Below, piece after piece: positions 47,722 to 60,691 of a stretch of 64,000 bases of DNA; the first letter of the stretch is position 1; each line of letters opens with the position of its first letter. The stretch covers positions 37,870,426-37,934,425 of the forward strand of contig CP136064.1 of NCBI GenBank assembly GCA_032622095.1. Reading direction: 5' to 3'. The stretch comes from Siphonodentalium dalli. Lineage: Eukaryota; Mollusca; Scaphopoda; Gadilida; Siphonodentaliidae. The notes under the pieces were generated by a model, which was not told the DNA's origin, did no database searches, and saw only the letters and a program-made list of their open reading frames with translations. A program made the position numbers and the translations under genes.

Positions 47722-49263
47722 ATTTTTTCATTATACTTTTCATTTACGACTGTTCTTTCCATATGAGGAAATGTCATAATATTAACACATATCTTAGTCT
47801 TATCAGACTAGTCTACTTTGGTGGACTAATTCAACCATTGTCCGTCATTTAATTCATTGGCTCCATTTTGGAACTGAAACGAAAGCTCGCGTCCAGGATT
47901 TGGTGGAAACATGACCACGGTGGGGAACCACGTGTGGTGTCCAGGTTGGTGGGTACCATGCATTCAAAATTGCAGAGGCGAGCGCAAACGCACAAAAACA
48001 TAATATGAGAAACTAACACAAAGCATAGCAGTTTTATTTGACTGTTACGAGCATATATGCAAGTTTATTTTTATATAAATCATATCAACATATTTGTTCC
48101 GAAATACTCAGTAGTTTTATATAACATTCTGACCAAAGTTCCCAGTCGGAGGTTCGTGGAAACACCAGTCCATACACCTAGGAGAATCCTTCGACTGACA
48201 ACTTCGGTCAGAATGTTAGAGCAAACAACTGTGCGTTTATACACGAATGAGGTATCAGCTTGTTTGAAAATTAGTATAGCATATACGTGAATGCGTGATA
48301 CTCATCAAGTCGAAACCACGTGATTCCTTGACATCGGTAACTTCGATGTCCCATCTCCGGATACAACAGACATACAGCTGATCTCGAAATGATTTTTTGT
48401 CTGTAATAGTTTATTTACTCAGACACAATATGTGCAACATGGCTCCATATATAGTATCCCATTGGGTACTCGGTATCTTTTGACCAGGATTGTTATGTGT
48501 AGTATCCTGCACATGAGTGTACACGAAAACCATAGTCAGAAATGGTAACGCGCTCCAGATAATATATTATATAACCATGATTGTAATTATAGAATATAAA
48601 ATATATTGGTTTCACGAATGACCAACTCATAGAATTAATCGCCTTGCACTTCTTGGCATCCGAATAATGAAATTGAAATTCCCAACTACACCTTTTACCG
48701 GACTCGGCCTCCGGGTCGCAGTTCTATAAATAAAACGCCCATGCACCCACTGTATGCCCAGAAACAGCGAAACATTATACACGCGGAGCGCGGAATAACT
48801 CACGTGTTTCTCATAACCAATACATGGCGCCAATAAACATGTTGATACCTTTTAGTTTGTTAATACCGTACATGTATGTGCAGTATGGCAATTAAGGCCA
48901 ATTCACCTAGTCAAGTAATGTGTTGCAGCTGTTATATGCAAAATGTTTTTGCATTTTTGTCTGGTATTAAACTCCACTGGTTAATAAATGGCTACATTGG
49001 TCATTGCCGCATGCTTCGATGGGATAAGGTTTTCCATTCAAATGTTTCCGAAATGATAACATATCCAAGTCCATACTGCAAAGACACTGGTTACGTGACT
49101 GGTATATTTCCATTTTTTCATAAAGCGACGATCATGGTTAATTTCCTTCAGAAATTAGTTTGTATTCCCAAAACATTTTTATTTGGAAAAAGCAGATGAC
49201 ATTGATTCCAAACTAACAACGTGTTCCTGTATAATGAGAACAGTCCTGAGATCATGGGGAACC
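47722..49263. other. No gene recognised; one small foldback
   Basis: A foldback at 48123-48219 pairs AACATTCTGACCAAAGTT with AACTTCGGTCAGAATGTT. Otherwise there are short frames without motifs, including a 107-aa frame at 48876-49199 which I cannot assign. Confidence 0.5.
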
Positions 49264-50131
49264 AAGCCCGAAATTAGTGTGTCTGACATTTTCAAAATGG
49301 GGTCCTCATGCTGAGGGTGAACTTAGTGACGCTGTCCCGCTCATTCTGCTTAGGCCTTAGCTGCTATGGGAGACCTAGGATAAGATTGAAGTTCCCCAGT
49401 TGAAGTTGGCGATGTTCACCCATTAATCACCTCGATTGTGCATTTTATCTTCTGCCAAATAAGGGGATATAGTAACTCAACAGAAGGGGAAAAGTAACTA
49501 AAAACAATGTTAATTTGAGGCTATATATACTTCCCAGAAGATGAGGCCTAATCAAATTTAGGTCCCCAGAGGATGAATTTGGTGATGCTAGCTCGGGATA
49601 ACGTCACTAAATTCACCATCTGGGAACCTTATACTGCAAATGTGACCCGCTATATCAAATCCAGTCGTAAGTCGGGATTTTTTTTTACCCTGTGCCAATG
49701 CATTCTCTTATATATGCGAGTCGACCATAGGTCGCCTCGCATATATAAGAGAATGCATTGGCCTAACAATTTTTTATCATTTTTTTTAAATAAATGTTTC
49801 TTACAATTTTTAGGACATAAAATAAAAAAAACATCCATTACCCTGCAGGGAGCCCCACACATATATAGAAGCATATAGAAGAGTGTCGTCTGCTCATGTT
49901 TGTCTGGGGCTCTGTATGGGTGAAATTATAAAAAAAATTGTAAAAGAATACAAGAAAAAATTATTAAAATTGTAAAAAACTGTTAGGCCAATGCATTCTC
50001 TTATATATGCTAGGTCGCCTCGCATATATAAGAGAATGCATTGGCACAGGGTAAAAAAATCCCGACTTACGACTGGATTTGATATGGCGGGTCACAAATG
50101 ACAGACACACTAAATCCCGGCTTGTCGGGAA
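49264..50131. mobile_element. Composite: R2-family element carrying a P1-type palindromic element
   Basis: Outer ends belong to R2: AAGCCCGAAATTAGTGTGTC on the left and the complement of AAGCCGGGATTTAGTGTGTC on the right. Inside, 49640-50095 is an inverted repeat whose ends read GTGACCCGCTATATCAAATC and the complement of GTGACCCGCCATATCAAATC. Each end is followed by a P1 palindrome (49690-49763 and 49985-50053; the second has lost its centre). Open frames in both directions are palindrome artefacts. Confidence 0.8.
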
Positions 50132-50203
50132 CATAGCAGGTCCGCGTGTCCGAGACGATTGGTGACTTTATCGATCTTGCTAAATCTGATCCACGGATCC
50201 TTT

Positions 50204-50204
<1 letters not shown>

Positions 50205-50263
<59 letters not shown>
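50205..50263. repeat. TA microsatellite
   Basis: About 58 bp of uninterrupted TA dinucleotides. Around it (50132-50880) I recognise no gene; a G-rich stretch of GGGTGTGGGCA words is at 50495-50540. Confidence 0.95.
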
Positions 50264-50270
<7 letters not shown>

Positions 50271-51089
50271 GTCAAATATGTATCATGCCGAGTATAGTAG
50301 TCTCAATTCAATAATTTTTATTTGATATTATCGAATAATAACATGTTATATACAACAGGACCCCACAAAAGCTGGGCTTATGAGGGCAGGACCCTTATAC
50401 AAATATATTACATCAATATTATATTGATATTAAAGTTGCTGTGTATATTTACAGGTGGTGCAATGGTGTGCGACAAATATAAAGATTTTGGGGATGGGTA
50501 TGGAAGGGGTGTGGGCAGGGGATGGGAGGGGTGTGGGCATGTCACAGTTCACAGTATATTTTCATGTTGCAATGATATAATTGGTCATGTAATACCAAGT
50601 TCCTTCTCATGCTGCGACCTGATGTAGATGCATCATATTACAACCCACATGAGTCAATCCAGGACATCTAAATATTATACTATAATTTATTTACTTATAA
50701 TTACTATATACAGATGCAGAGGTTGAGACGTGTTTCGATAGATTAGATTTGGTTCATTCTGAGTTATCCATTGGTTAATGTACGGATTTTAGTATGGGAT
50801 GACACGTTAGATATATAATACATGCAGTTGAAATATTCAGACTGTTCTTTCCCCTCACCATGTAGGGCTAATCAGAGTAGGAGGAATTTTACATTAAGAG
50901 TATGAAACAATAAGGAGCTTGTCCTAATCTGAATAGCCCTGTGGTGACAGAACTCTGTTTTGTACTACTATCAGAGTACATGTAGGTAAATTTCGGGCGT
51001 CTCAGGCGTAACGTTGGGGAAGAGAGATCGCCGGTGGGTTTCTTGGGAAAGTTTGGCCTCCGAGGCGAAACGTCGGGGAAGAGAAAACT

Positions 51090-53917
51090 GTACATTATTT
51101 CAGGGAATGGATCGATCGAGACCACAGGTGTTGCAATTGCTTTGTTTTGTATTTTTTCAAGTTTTTGAAGATTTTTCACTGTTGTTGCACTCCAAATAGC
51201 ATTACAATAGGTGAGATATGGGATAATAAGTATCGAATATAGTGATTTCATCGTATCCTTTGGTACACACTCATTAACCTTACGCATGACTCCTAGGTTT
51301 CTCGATAATTGTATCCACATGTAAATCCCATGACAAAGTTTCTTCAATATTAATTCCTAGGAATTTAGTGTTTTTAACCCTTTGGACCAGTTTATCATTA
51401 ATTTTTAGCTCCGGTAGAAAATTTAACGACTTACAAAGATATGTATTTGTGAAAAGCATATAGTTTGTTTTATCAAGATTTAAAGATAATTTGTTAGCTA
51501 GAAACCATTTGTTCATTGCTTCCATTTCTTTGTTAACAACATCATAAGCATTAATAATGTCTTTATCTGAGTAAAATGCATTTGTATCATCAGCAAAAAG
51601 TTGCCTTCGTACTGTACATATTGCTTTCTATTTGACAGGTAGCTGCGGAACAAGTTCAGTGCAACCCCCCGACAACCATAGTGTTCAAGTTTATTAATCA
51701 TTATATTGTGGTTTATTGTGTCAAATGCCTTGGATAAATCTAAAAATACTCCAATGGTGTGTTCTTTTTTATCTAAAGCTTGAGTTATTTTTTCTAATAA
51801 ATCAGTTAAAGCAAGAATAGTTGAGTGATTTTTTCTTAAGCCATATTGGCTACTATATAGAATATTGTATTTTGTAAGGTATTTATCCATTTTGTTGTAC
51901 ATCAGTTTTTCAAGAATCTTTGAGAAAATGGGTAGCACAGATACTGGCCTGTAGTTACTTAGAATTGTTGGGTCTTTAGATTTGTAGATTGGAATAACTT
52001 TAGCTACCTTCATGGGGTCTGTGAATATGCCATTAGATAAGGAGAGATTACAGATATGTGTAATGGGTTTAATAATAAATTCGGAACATGTCTTCAGAAT
52101 AGAACATTTCAGTTCATCAACACCTGCCGCCTTTTTAGAATTGATATTTTTTAATAAATCAAGGATCTCAAATTCATCAGTTGGTGTGTAAAAAAAGAAG
52201 AACTCTTGGGCTGATTAAGGTAGTCTGAAGGATTTTCACAAGATGTTATCTGCACTCGATTTTTTGTTGCGAATGTTTTTGATTAGTTTCCATGTAGCAT
52301 TAATGTTACTTTCATACTGTTGGAACTTACTATGATAAAAATGCTGCTTAGAAGTTCGAATAATTGAGTTTACTTTATTTCTATACTTCTTGTATTGCTC
52401 ATTATTATATTTTGTTCTGTCTTTTATGAATATTTTATAAAGTTTATTCCTTCTTCTGATGGAGTTCAGTATACCTGTTGTTATCCATGGATTTTGATTA
52501 TTAGCTATTTGGACTTTCTTCCTCTTTTTTTGGGAAGTTAAGATTATAAGTGCTCATTATTTTACCATGAAATATGTTATAGTCTTCATTGCAGTCCTGG
52601 TTATTAAGTACTGTGTTCCAGTCAGCCACTGAGATATCGTTGATGAATTTTTTTATGTTTTTCTTTGAATAGTCTCTTTGGTAAATAAAAACATCTTTGT
52701 TGGTTACTTTGTTGGCTCCATTATCCACAATAAGGTAAATGGGCAAGTGATCAGTTAGGTCTTCCACAAAAATACCTGCGTAAAATGATGAAGAGAGATG
52801 ACAGTTGGAGAATATGTTGTCAATGAGGGTTGCACTGAATTCTGTAATTCTGGTGGGTTTAGTTATTGTTGGCAGAAACATAAATGACTTCAATAGGTTT
52901 AAGAAGTTCTTTCCGCTGGTATTATCATTATTTATGTTTATGTTGAAATCACCCATCAGGAAGCATTCTTTTTTTTTCTTTATGTATTTGAGTTAGTACT
53001 GTTTCAAGTTTTTCAAGAAATGTGTCGACATCAGAATTGGGGCATCGATATATACAACCTACTAGTTGGTTCTTGTTTTTATGATCAGGGATTTCAATAA
53101 ATAAGCTTTCAAAGCTTTCCGTGAATATAGATAAGTCTGTTCGAACTTGAGCTTTAATGTTATCATTAACATATATTCCAACCCCACCCCCCTTTCTGTC
53201 ATTCCTATGGTTTTCATATAAACTGTAACTCCCCATTTTTGTCAGATCAATTGGAGACTCATCTGTCAGCCATGTTTCAGTAACGCCTATTATATCAAAT
53301 ATATGTCTACAAGCATGAAGGGAAGTAGATAATTTATCTATATTTTTCATTAAAGAGCGTATGTTGAAATGAATTATTGAAGATGATATATTTTTATTCA
53401 ACCGTTTCAGTTTATAATTGAATTCTTCAAGAAGGATATAATTGGAGGAGTTTTCAGCATTTATTGGGTCTAAGTTATAGTCATCGTCATCCAGTTTGGA
53501 TTCCTTACGAAAGTCATCATTCAGGGTGAATGGGTTCATTAGTAAGGGATCTTTTGATGTGACATTTGAATGAACATAATCGTGTTTCATATAAAATAAA
53601 GCCAACTGAAACAGTGCCTCTTCTTCTATATGATTAAATGGTAGTATAGATGCAATACAATGGTGACAAAACCATGTTTTTTCATCATCAACAAGCTTTA
53701 TGAAGTCTGCTTTTGAAAGTTTAGAACAACTTAGATGGATCCATTGATTACACAGGTCACAGCACAAGGAATCTTGGTTATTTCGCACTGATTGTTTGCA
53801 AGTGGAGCATGGGTATTTCAAGGGCATAGTAATGGACAGGGTGAGTGGGGTGAGTGGGGTGGGGTGAGATGGGGTATATAAGGTATGTAGAGTTGTTTTT
53901 TCTTTCGGATATGCCAA
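51090..53917 (-). mobile_element. Non-LTR retrotransposon (PHD finger, endonuclease, reverse transcriptase), disabled
   Basis: On the minus strand ATG at 53827 opens MPLKYPCSTCKQSV, a PHD-type zinc finger (Cys pairs, WIHLSC, then WFCHHC). It is followed by an APE-like endonuclease (IIHFNIRSL, TETWL, GGGVGIYVND, then after a frameshift GDFNI and TDHLPI). The reverse transcriptase has VIPIYKSKD, NYRPVSVLP, FLDLSKAFDTINH, then FADDT. Breaks: a frameshift in an A run near 52970, another near 52515, and a deletion near 51600 that removes the SGVPQGS-type block before FADDT. The C-terminal part is recognisable to about 51100 (YLTYCNAIWS), after which unrelated sequence with two copies of a GTTGGGGAAGAGA-like word begins. 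It looks like the CR1/L2/Jockey group; it is fairly young, given long intact stretches. Confidence 0.9.
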
Positions 53918-54400
53918 ATGGGGGATGTCACAAATATATGTATTAAGTTGGGGGCGAGAGAGAAATGCTTTGTTTTTTTTTCAAGGGTTTGTTAAGTATT
54001 GAAAAAATAAATGCTTATCGGTACGTAATCAGTTAATATTGAGGTGGGTATTTGTCGCTAAACATAGTTATGTTTTCCCATTTTACTTAGGCGTACAGGT
54101 ATACATGAAAGGGAAGATAGACATGCATATGAAGTAATGAAGGGGAAGATAGACATGCATCTATCATATATATACTGATTAGTCGTTCGGTTTCTTCTGG
54201 ACACCTTGTCAGATCACAATCTTGTATAGCATTTGGTTCTCTCTGCCTTTCGTCTCCATCAACAACATTTCTTCTTCTTTGATGGCGTGTCTTCTGCGAA
54301 CAGAGTTAAGTTCGGCTCGTGGTCCTTTGGATATTTCTGATGGTCAGTTATAACCTCTTTGGCTGAAAAAATTAAAGATGACACAAATGCAATCAGCACT

Positions 54401-54597
54401 TACAGTAATGCCCAAAGTAATTGACCACTTAAGCACAGCAGAATTATGGGTAAAATACGGTTTGTTGCCATTCATCGGAAAGCTATCGCCGAGAGCTTTC
54501 CGATGAATGGCAACAAGCCGTATTTCCGACTAAATCCTGAAAAATTACCCATAATTCTGCTGTGGTTAAGTGGTCAATTACTTTGGGCATTACTGTA
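54401..54597. mobile_element. Foldback MITE, Tc1/mariner-like ends
   Basis: TACAGTAATGCCCAAAGTAA at 54401 is mirrored at 54597 (arms about 90 bp, one 20-bp insertion in the right arm). The CAGT start within TA is typical of Tc1/mariner elements; the TA duplication is part of the mirrored ends, so it cannot be proved from this copy. Confidence 0.8.
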
Positions 54598-55446
54598 TAG
54601 TAATAGTTTAGACACAAGAGGTTAGATTTAGTATCGCATTTTTGGTGAGTTGTAGTTGATGCGGCTTGCTAATCTGGAAGGTCTGTGTCACAGACCTATT
54701 AAATATACAGAACTGCAACAATGATATGGTCAACCATCGCGCGGTAGATCAAATCTTCTCGGTACACAACAGCTAGGGATATCGGCTGGGATGATGCTGT
54801 TTTGGACCGAGTCCCGCCCCGTTGCTCTTCTATAATGGGCGTTGATTCAAAGACGTATACATGTACATGAGGAGCCCGGGCATTCACGTATAAACCACTG
54901 AATGTGATTAACCATCTTATATGTCCGCGATTTTCAGTCTTTAAAATGATATATCATTGCCTATTTACCGCTTTTTATTATCAACAACTACAGCTGTTGG
55001 TACTGTATAAGTATAAACGCTGTTTAGTATAATTTACCATTGACTTTCCGTGCGCCTGATAAAATTCGATAGGCCAACCTAGTAAAACTGTTGTTTAAGA
55101 GAGTTTATATCTGCAATCGATACATGGGCACATGTTTAAACCATTATTACAGCGCATAGAACCCGTAAATTAGAAACTTCAGTCAAAATTGCATACAATC
55201 CAATGTTCCGCTTAACAGTCAACAGTTATTAAAATCAACATCGTTCATAATACAAAGTAATGGCGGATACACTACAAGAATATCCAGAAAATTAAGAAGA
55301 GAATAAGCGAATCTCATATTTTAGGAACGTTCTGTGATATTCTTCGTTTATGGGATAGCTATATAACAAAAAACTATCTGTGTCGTATGTGATCTATTGC
55401 ATTGTTATAGGCCCCCAACCAAAACATCTTCTGGCAGTCAATATCT

Positions 55447-55820
55447 TCAAGTGATGTGAAACACTCTGGTAGGGCGATCAAATAGAAATGGAGAATATTC
55501 TTGTTCAAAGTAGTTATTTTTACAAATGTTATATCTAAATTAAAACACACACCGTCATTCGTATGTATTAATTAAACGCAGCGACCCTCGATGGTGAAAT
55601 CGTTTTCGTTAGTTTATTGCTGATAGATGGGTCCCGAATCGAGTAGTAAATATTTACAATTGAGTGTAGTTCAGACGATATTTTCTATGGAGTGGTACGG
55701 TCGATTTGTTTCAGATTTTCGGCGGTGTTAGTAGAATGTTGCATTCCTCAAATTGGCATAGTGCCTGAATACTAACTTATCAGTATCACGCACTCGAACA
55801 AGTACATAATATGTCTTTAA
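55447..55820 (-). mobile_element. R3-family TTAA element (reverse)
   Basis: Reverse copy: AGTGATGTGAAACACTCTGG at the left, ACATAATATGTCTTTAA at the right. The left TTAA has mutated to TTCA. Confidence 0.8.
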
Positions 55821-56255
55821 CCATAAAAACATGGCTCATTAGTTTAAAGATTCATGATCAGATTTGAAACCAAATTAATCAAAATAATTTAAGTTAATTT
55901 CCAGCTTTTCAGCCAAAAGAAACTTGAAATATTCTTGAAATTACCATTATTCATGTGGCACATGCAGGAATTGTGAAAATCCACAAAAAATAATTCATAA
56001 TTAAACGTCGAAAACGATTATAAAATTGAGAACACTCTTTATAGGGACGATCATTGGAATGTTTGCAAGCCTAACAAATCTTGTTACAACATCATCTAAT
56101 GAAAGTCGATATGTGGCCATCAAAATGCCGTATTCATGCCATGGGCTAATAGGTTCAGATCTAATTATTTTCTTATATATAAAGTACATTGTGGTGGTTT
56201 TATGGTGTCAAATCGGTCAGTGCATCTTTAATATACGTTTGCTCTTTCCACTAAC

Positions 56256-56812
56256 CTATTTGATAGAACATATCGGACACATTTTCTCCCGTCTTGGCTG
56301 AAGTTTCGAAATAGCCAAATCCTCTGTCGTTTGCAAACCTTTTCGCCTCCTGAAAAAGAGTGACATTCTATTAAAAGAAGGGTAGGTAGTCCATTCTTGG
56401 CTATATATAAAATCAAATAAACAAATCGGGGCCCAGCATTTCATCAGCATGGAAAAGTGAAGAGCGTTGTCTATCCGTCCATGATATGGTAAACAAATAA
56501 CCTTTGTCTCACTTCTGTTCGAATAATTTAAAACATTTGGAAAGTGCTGTGACTTTAGCAAGTTTTTTCATATCGATATTTCGTGGAGGCCTATTTATTT
56601 TTTAACATTTGAAATGTCTTATTTTCTGAAGGGGCTATGTCAACGTGATAGTAAACACGTGATAGTGAACGCGTGATAGTGAACTGTACCTCCTTCCGTA
56701 CTTGTCGTCTGTCGTGTTGGTCACATTTGTTTCCCACGAAGTAAATTCTCACATCTGACGGTGCGTTATCTTTCGTCTCATCCAACCAGAACCTCACGTT
56801 GAGATACGATCC
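56256..56812 (-). CDS. Rab-like small GTPase, two internal exons
   Basis: Minus-strand exon 56690-56812 follows acceptor TTTACTTGCAG and ends at GTACAG; it encodes SYLNVRFWLDETKDNA, then FVGNKCDQ, the guanine-binding NKxD motif. Exon 56256-56349 follows TCTTTTTCAG and encodes EAKRFANDRGFGYFETSAKT, with the ETSAK motif, then GENVSDMFYQI before donor GTTAGT. Phases agree (0 then 0). These are motifs G4 and G5 of a Ras-superfamily G domain and the WLDE/ETSAK context is Rab-like; I cannot place the subfamily (it also recalls DNAJC27/RBJ). P-loop and switch exons should lie at higher coordinates but are not found up to 64000. A possible last exon on the minus strand (acceptor near 54840, phase fits) would encode EEQRGGTRSKTASSQP to a stop near 54699 with no C-terminal cysteines; weak. 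Confidence 0.85.
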
Positions 56813-58639
56813 CTGCAAGTAAAAGAGCATTTTTTTTTAACGGGACCATCCTGTTGAATTTCAAAGGGAGATCAGTCTTAAAACCCACCGGCGTTTTATC
56901 CCTTTGTCATGGCGCGACTCTTATCTGGCAGAATGCACAAGCTTTTTGATCGCATGGTGTAATTTTAACGCCCACTGCCATTCTTTTAAGAATAACCGTG
57001 GGCATTCTTTAAGAATATGTAAGGGATTATTTGATGCTGTACTCCCGTTGCGAGTCGAGAACATAGAATAAAACTATACATAAAACACCTGTCGTAACAT
57101 GTACTCGGGCGTTGATATAGGGGTGCGGGTATTTAGTAATTAGCGGGGAATTTGCTGGGTTTTAGACAACTTTCCTACATTAGGTCAAAACTTTGGACGG
57201 GAATTTTCCAATCTTATAGTGTCAGTTAGGAAATTTCCAACACTTGGACATCTTGATGCCAGTCAAAAAAATTCCATATGTTCTGCCACCTCACTGACCA
57301 TTGGCCAATCAAAACCTGCTAATCAATTAAAAATTACAAATAAAACAAAAAGACAAACAAAATCAAATCGAGGCCTGAATTTGTCTGTAGTTAGACCTAT
57401 ACATGTATATATATTCTAGGACTACATATTTCAGTCAGGTTCGGATTTTTAAAATGTTCCAAATAAAAAACAAATCGAGGCCTGAATTTTCATGGAGTTA
57501 CACTTGTATAGATGCTATGATTTTGCAGTGTTCATCATACAGGCTCATATTTCAAATTGTTTCATGATTCCTCCCCACAATATGTACAGTTAGGAAATTC
57601 TAAGCCACTGGGTGGGAAGCAAATGAAATTACGCGACATTGCGAGTTCGGCATGGTTAAAAGGGCGGGATGGGATGCAGCTGTAAAATACACGGAGCCCT
57701 CCAGCCACGTCGCTAATGACTAATGACCTATATATTGAACGATATATAGGCACTATTCATGCGATTGTGTGCTGTTTCAAAGAAAAATAACACAGGTTCA
57801 TACATTTGTGCACTAACCATTTGTTAACTTTTTGGGGTGATACTTAAGGTATATGTAAAGTCATTGTGGTGGGGAGGGGGAGTTGAGATTCATGCATACA
57901 CAATGGGACTTATGATAATTTGCCAACCACGGGGGGTTGCGCATGTCATGTTAGAATTGTCCTATAATTGGAAATATTATAGGATACAATGCAGTTTTAA
58001 ACATCTAACCTGAAGGGGATGGGTGTGCGAAATTAAATTATCATACTTCTCTGAGCCACGTCTAACCACGTCCATGTGTATAAACTATAAGTCAAAGGAT
58101 GATACTTAGAATTCAAGGGAGTAAGTGTCTTTCAGATAATAATTGGAAATTAACGAAACCCCATACGTCTAGACACTATAATACTTCTATTCTTACATAT
58201 TCTACACTAGACAACAACGAGAAAGAATCATTAAACCCATTTATGCAAGCTTATTGTGTGCTTTCGACTTCTGAATAATGAGGCAGTTTTACCAGTTGTT
58301 CGCGCCAGAATATTCGAAAAATCACATTTTACAAAGAACGTTTTTACCTCATTGCCAACCAACGATGAAAATTGAAGAGTTCAAGTATTTTCGAAAATAA
58401 GCTAGTTATGCCCATGCTGATCACATTATTTTGGATGTTTCTTGTGGTGCTGTATTGGTGAAAAATATCGATTGCCATTATTTTTCATGTTTTATTGCCT
58501 GATAAATGTCTTATGGAATGTTAGCTTATTTGATGTCGAATTGGATGGCCCAGATGGGGTATCTTTAAATCAAGAAAGAAAAAAAAATAAACATATAAAA
58601 TTGGATAGAAAAATATAGCTCACACTAGCGGAATCCACA
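56813..58639. other. Presumed GTPase intron; no exon recognised
   Basis: AT-rich; direct repeats of the phrase AATCGAGGCCTGAATTT at about 57363 and 57472. The short frames (57219-57419, 57562-57753) are unassigned. Confidence 0.4.
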
Positions 58640-58698
58640 ATGCAACGGCAAACTTCGAAGGAATCGTCTCTCAACTGGCAAGTCCTGACATTTTATAG
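58640..58698 (+). CDS. Speculative coding exon start
   Basis: ATG at 58640 (context CCACAATGC) opens a 20-residue frame beginning MQRQTSKESSLNW that ends at a strong donor AG/GTGAGT at 58699. No partner exon is found downstream in the window, and no homology is recognised. It could equally be chance. Confidence 0.15.
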
Positions 58699-58904
58699 GT
58701 GAGTCATCTGTTTACTGGGGTTCACTTGAATGAATATGCAACGCTTTCCGTTTGGGGGAGAATGTATCGCCTGCATGAATGTTCCATCTTTTGAGGTCGA
58801 TATCATACTCGATTTACGCAGTCTATTGATCTACAAGAAGTCGCCTATATATATATACCCAATAGATATAATTTTCGAACCCCCAGATCACATTATATAT
58901 AATA

Positions 58905-59623
58905 CTAGAAGGTGACCCGACTTCGTCCGGGCTTTGACCTTGAATTGACCATTTTGAAGGTCAAGGTGGGGTAATGATTTGACCCGTCCAAAACACTGCC
59001 CGGACAAAAGTACCCGACAAAAATACCCGTCGAAATCCATCCGGTTTTACCCGATTTGACCTCAAATTGATCATTTTGAAGGTCAAGGTCAGGTCAGGGT
59101 CACGATTCGACCCGTCCAATAAACTCAGTGGACAAAAGTAACCCTACGTATCAAATTTCGTCGAAATCCCATCAAAATTCGCGATTTGACCTTGAATTGA
59201 CCCAATGTCAAGGTCACGTCGCACGGGCAAATGAATAGGCTTATGAGACTCCCCATACGAAAGCACCCCCACATACCAAGTTTCATCAAAATCCCGTGAT
59301 ATTCGGACGTTTGACCTTGAAATGACCCAATTTCAAGGTCAAGGTCACGTCGCACAGGCAAATTAATAGGCCTATGGCACTGCCCGGCCGAAAATAACCC
59401 CACATACAAAGTTTCATCGAAATCCTGTGATATTCGTGCGTTTGACCTTGAAATGACCCGATTTCAAGGTCAAGGTCACGTCGCACGGGCAAATTAATAG
59501 GCCCATGTCACTCCCCGGCCGAAAATACCCCCACATAGCAAGTTTCATCGAAATTCGAGTCCATTGGAAAAGGACATACACATACACACACAGACAGACA
59601 GATCTTCCAAAATATATAATAGA
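58905..59623 (-). mobile_element. Helitron-like unit 1 (126-bp internal repeats)
   Basis: Read on the minus strand it starts TCTATTATATATTTTGGAAG, then a GTCT-rich tract, then about five degenerate repeats of about 126 bp, each with GACCTTGAAATGACCC and an inverted TTTCAAGGTCAAGGTCAC. It ends with the hairpin CCCGGACGAAGTCGGG, TCACCTT, and CTAG at 58905-58908 followed by T. These are Helitron 5' and 3' signatures. No Rep/helicase is encoded. Confidence 0.75.
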
Positions 59624-59995
59624 CTAGCCGATGAGCCCGACATTGTCCGGGCTATTCAGAAATCAAATTTCAAGTCGATAGCTCCACCCGTTTCCGAGAT
59701 CTGGTCTGCGCATGCGCGAAGCTGGCATCGCACGGGCTCGGTGCCCCGATATAATTCGTATCCGGGGCAAGATACATTCACATAGCAAATTTCAAGTCGA
59801 TAGCTCCACCCGTTTCCGAGATCTCGTCTGCGCATGCGCGAAGCGGGCGCCACACGGGCTCGCCAATACGACAACGACGACTGCCTGGTCAAACTACATA
59901 CACGTACCAAGTTTCGTCCAGATCGGTCGAGAATCGTATAAATGACATACATACAGACAGACATACAGACAGAGGTCTTCAAAATATATATGAGA
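59624..59995 (-). mobile_element. Helitron-like unit 2 (122-bp internal repeats)
   Basis: Minus strand: starts TCTCATATATATTTTGAAGA, GTCT tract, two copies of the 122-bp repeat, hairpin GCCCGGACAATGTCGGGC, then CTAG at 59624-59627. Its CTAG touches the TC start of unit 1 with no bases between. Confidence 0.75.
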
Positions 59996-60691
59996 CTAGC
60001 CGATGAGCCCGACGTTGTCCGGGCTATTCAAAAACCAAATTTCAAATCGATAGCTCTACCCAGCCCGACGTTGTCCGGGCTATTCAAAAACCAAATTTCA
60101 AGTCGATAGCTCCACCCGTTTTCGAGATCTGGTCTGCGCATGCGCGAAGCTGGCGTCGCACGGGCTCGGCGACCCGATAAAATTCGTATCCGGGGCAAGA
60201 TACATTCACATACCAAATTTCAAGTCGATAGCTCCACCCGTTTCCTAGATATCGTCTGCGCATGCGCGAAGCTGGCGTCGCACGGACTCGGCGACCCGAT
60301 AAAATTCGTATCCGGGGCAAGATACATTCACATACCAAATTTCAAGTCGATAGCTCCACCCGTTTCCTAGATATCGTCTGCGCATGCGCGAAGCTGGCGT
60401 CGCACGGACTCGGCGACCCGATAAAATTCGTATCCGGGGCAAGATACATTCACATAGCAAATTTCAAGTCGATAGCTCCACCCGTTTCCGAGATCTCGTC
60501 TGCGCACGCGCGAAGTGGGCGCCGCACGGGCTCGCCAATACGACAACGTCCACCGCCTGGTCAAACTACACACACGTACCAAGTTTCGTCCCGATCGGTC
60601 GAGAATCGTAGATTTGTATTAATGACAAACATACAGACAAACATACAGACAGACAGACAGACAGACATAGGTCTTCAAAATATATATGAGA
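59996..60691 (-). mobile_element. Helitron-like unit 3
   Basis: Same ends as unit 2, 696 bp. It contains four to five 122-bp repeats (the landmark CATGCGCGAAGCTGGCGTCG recurs at 60138, 60260 and 60382). The terminal hairpin segment GCCCGGACAACGTCGGGC is duplicated (near 60010 and 60065). CTAG is at 59996-59999. Confidence 0.8.
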
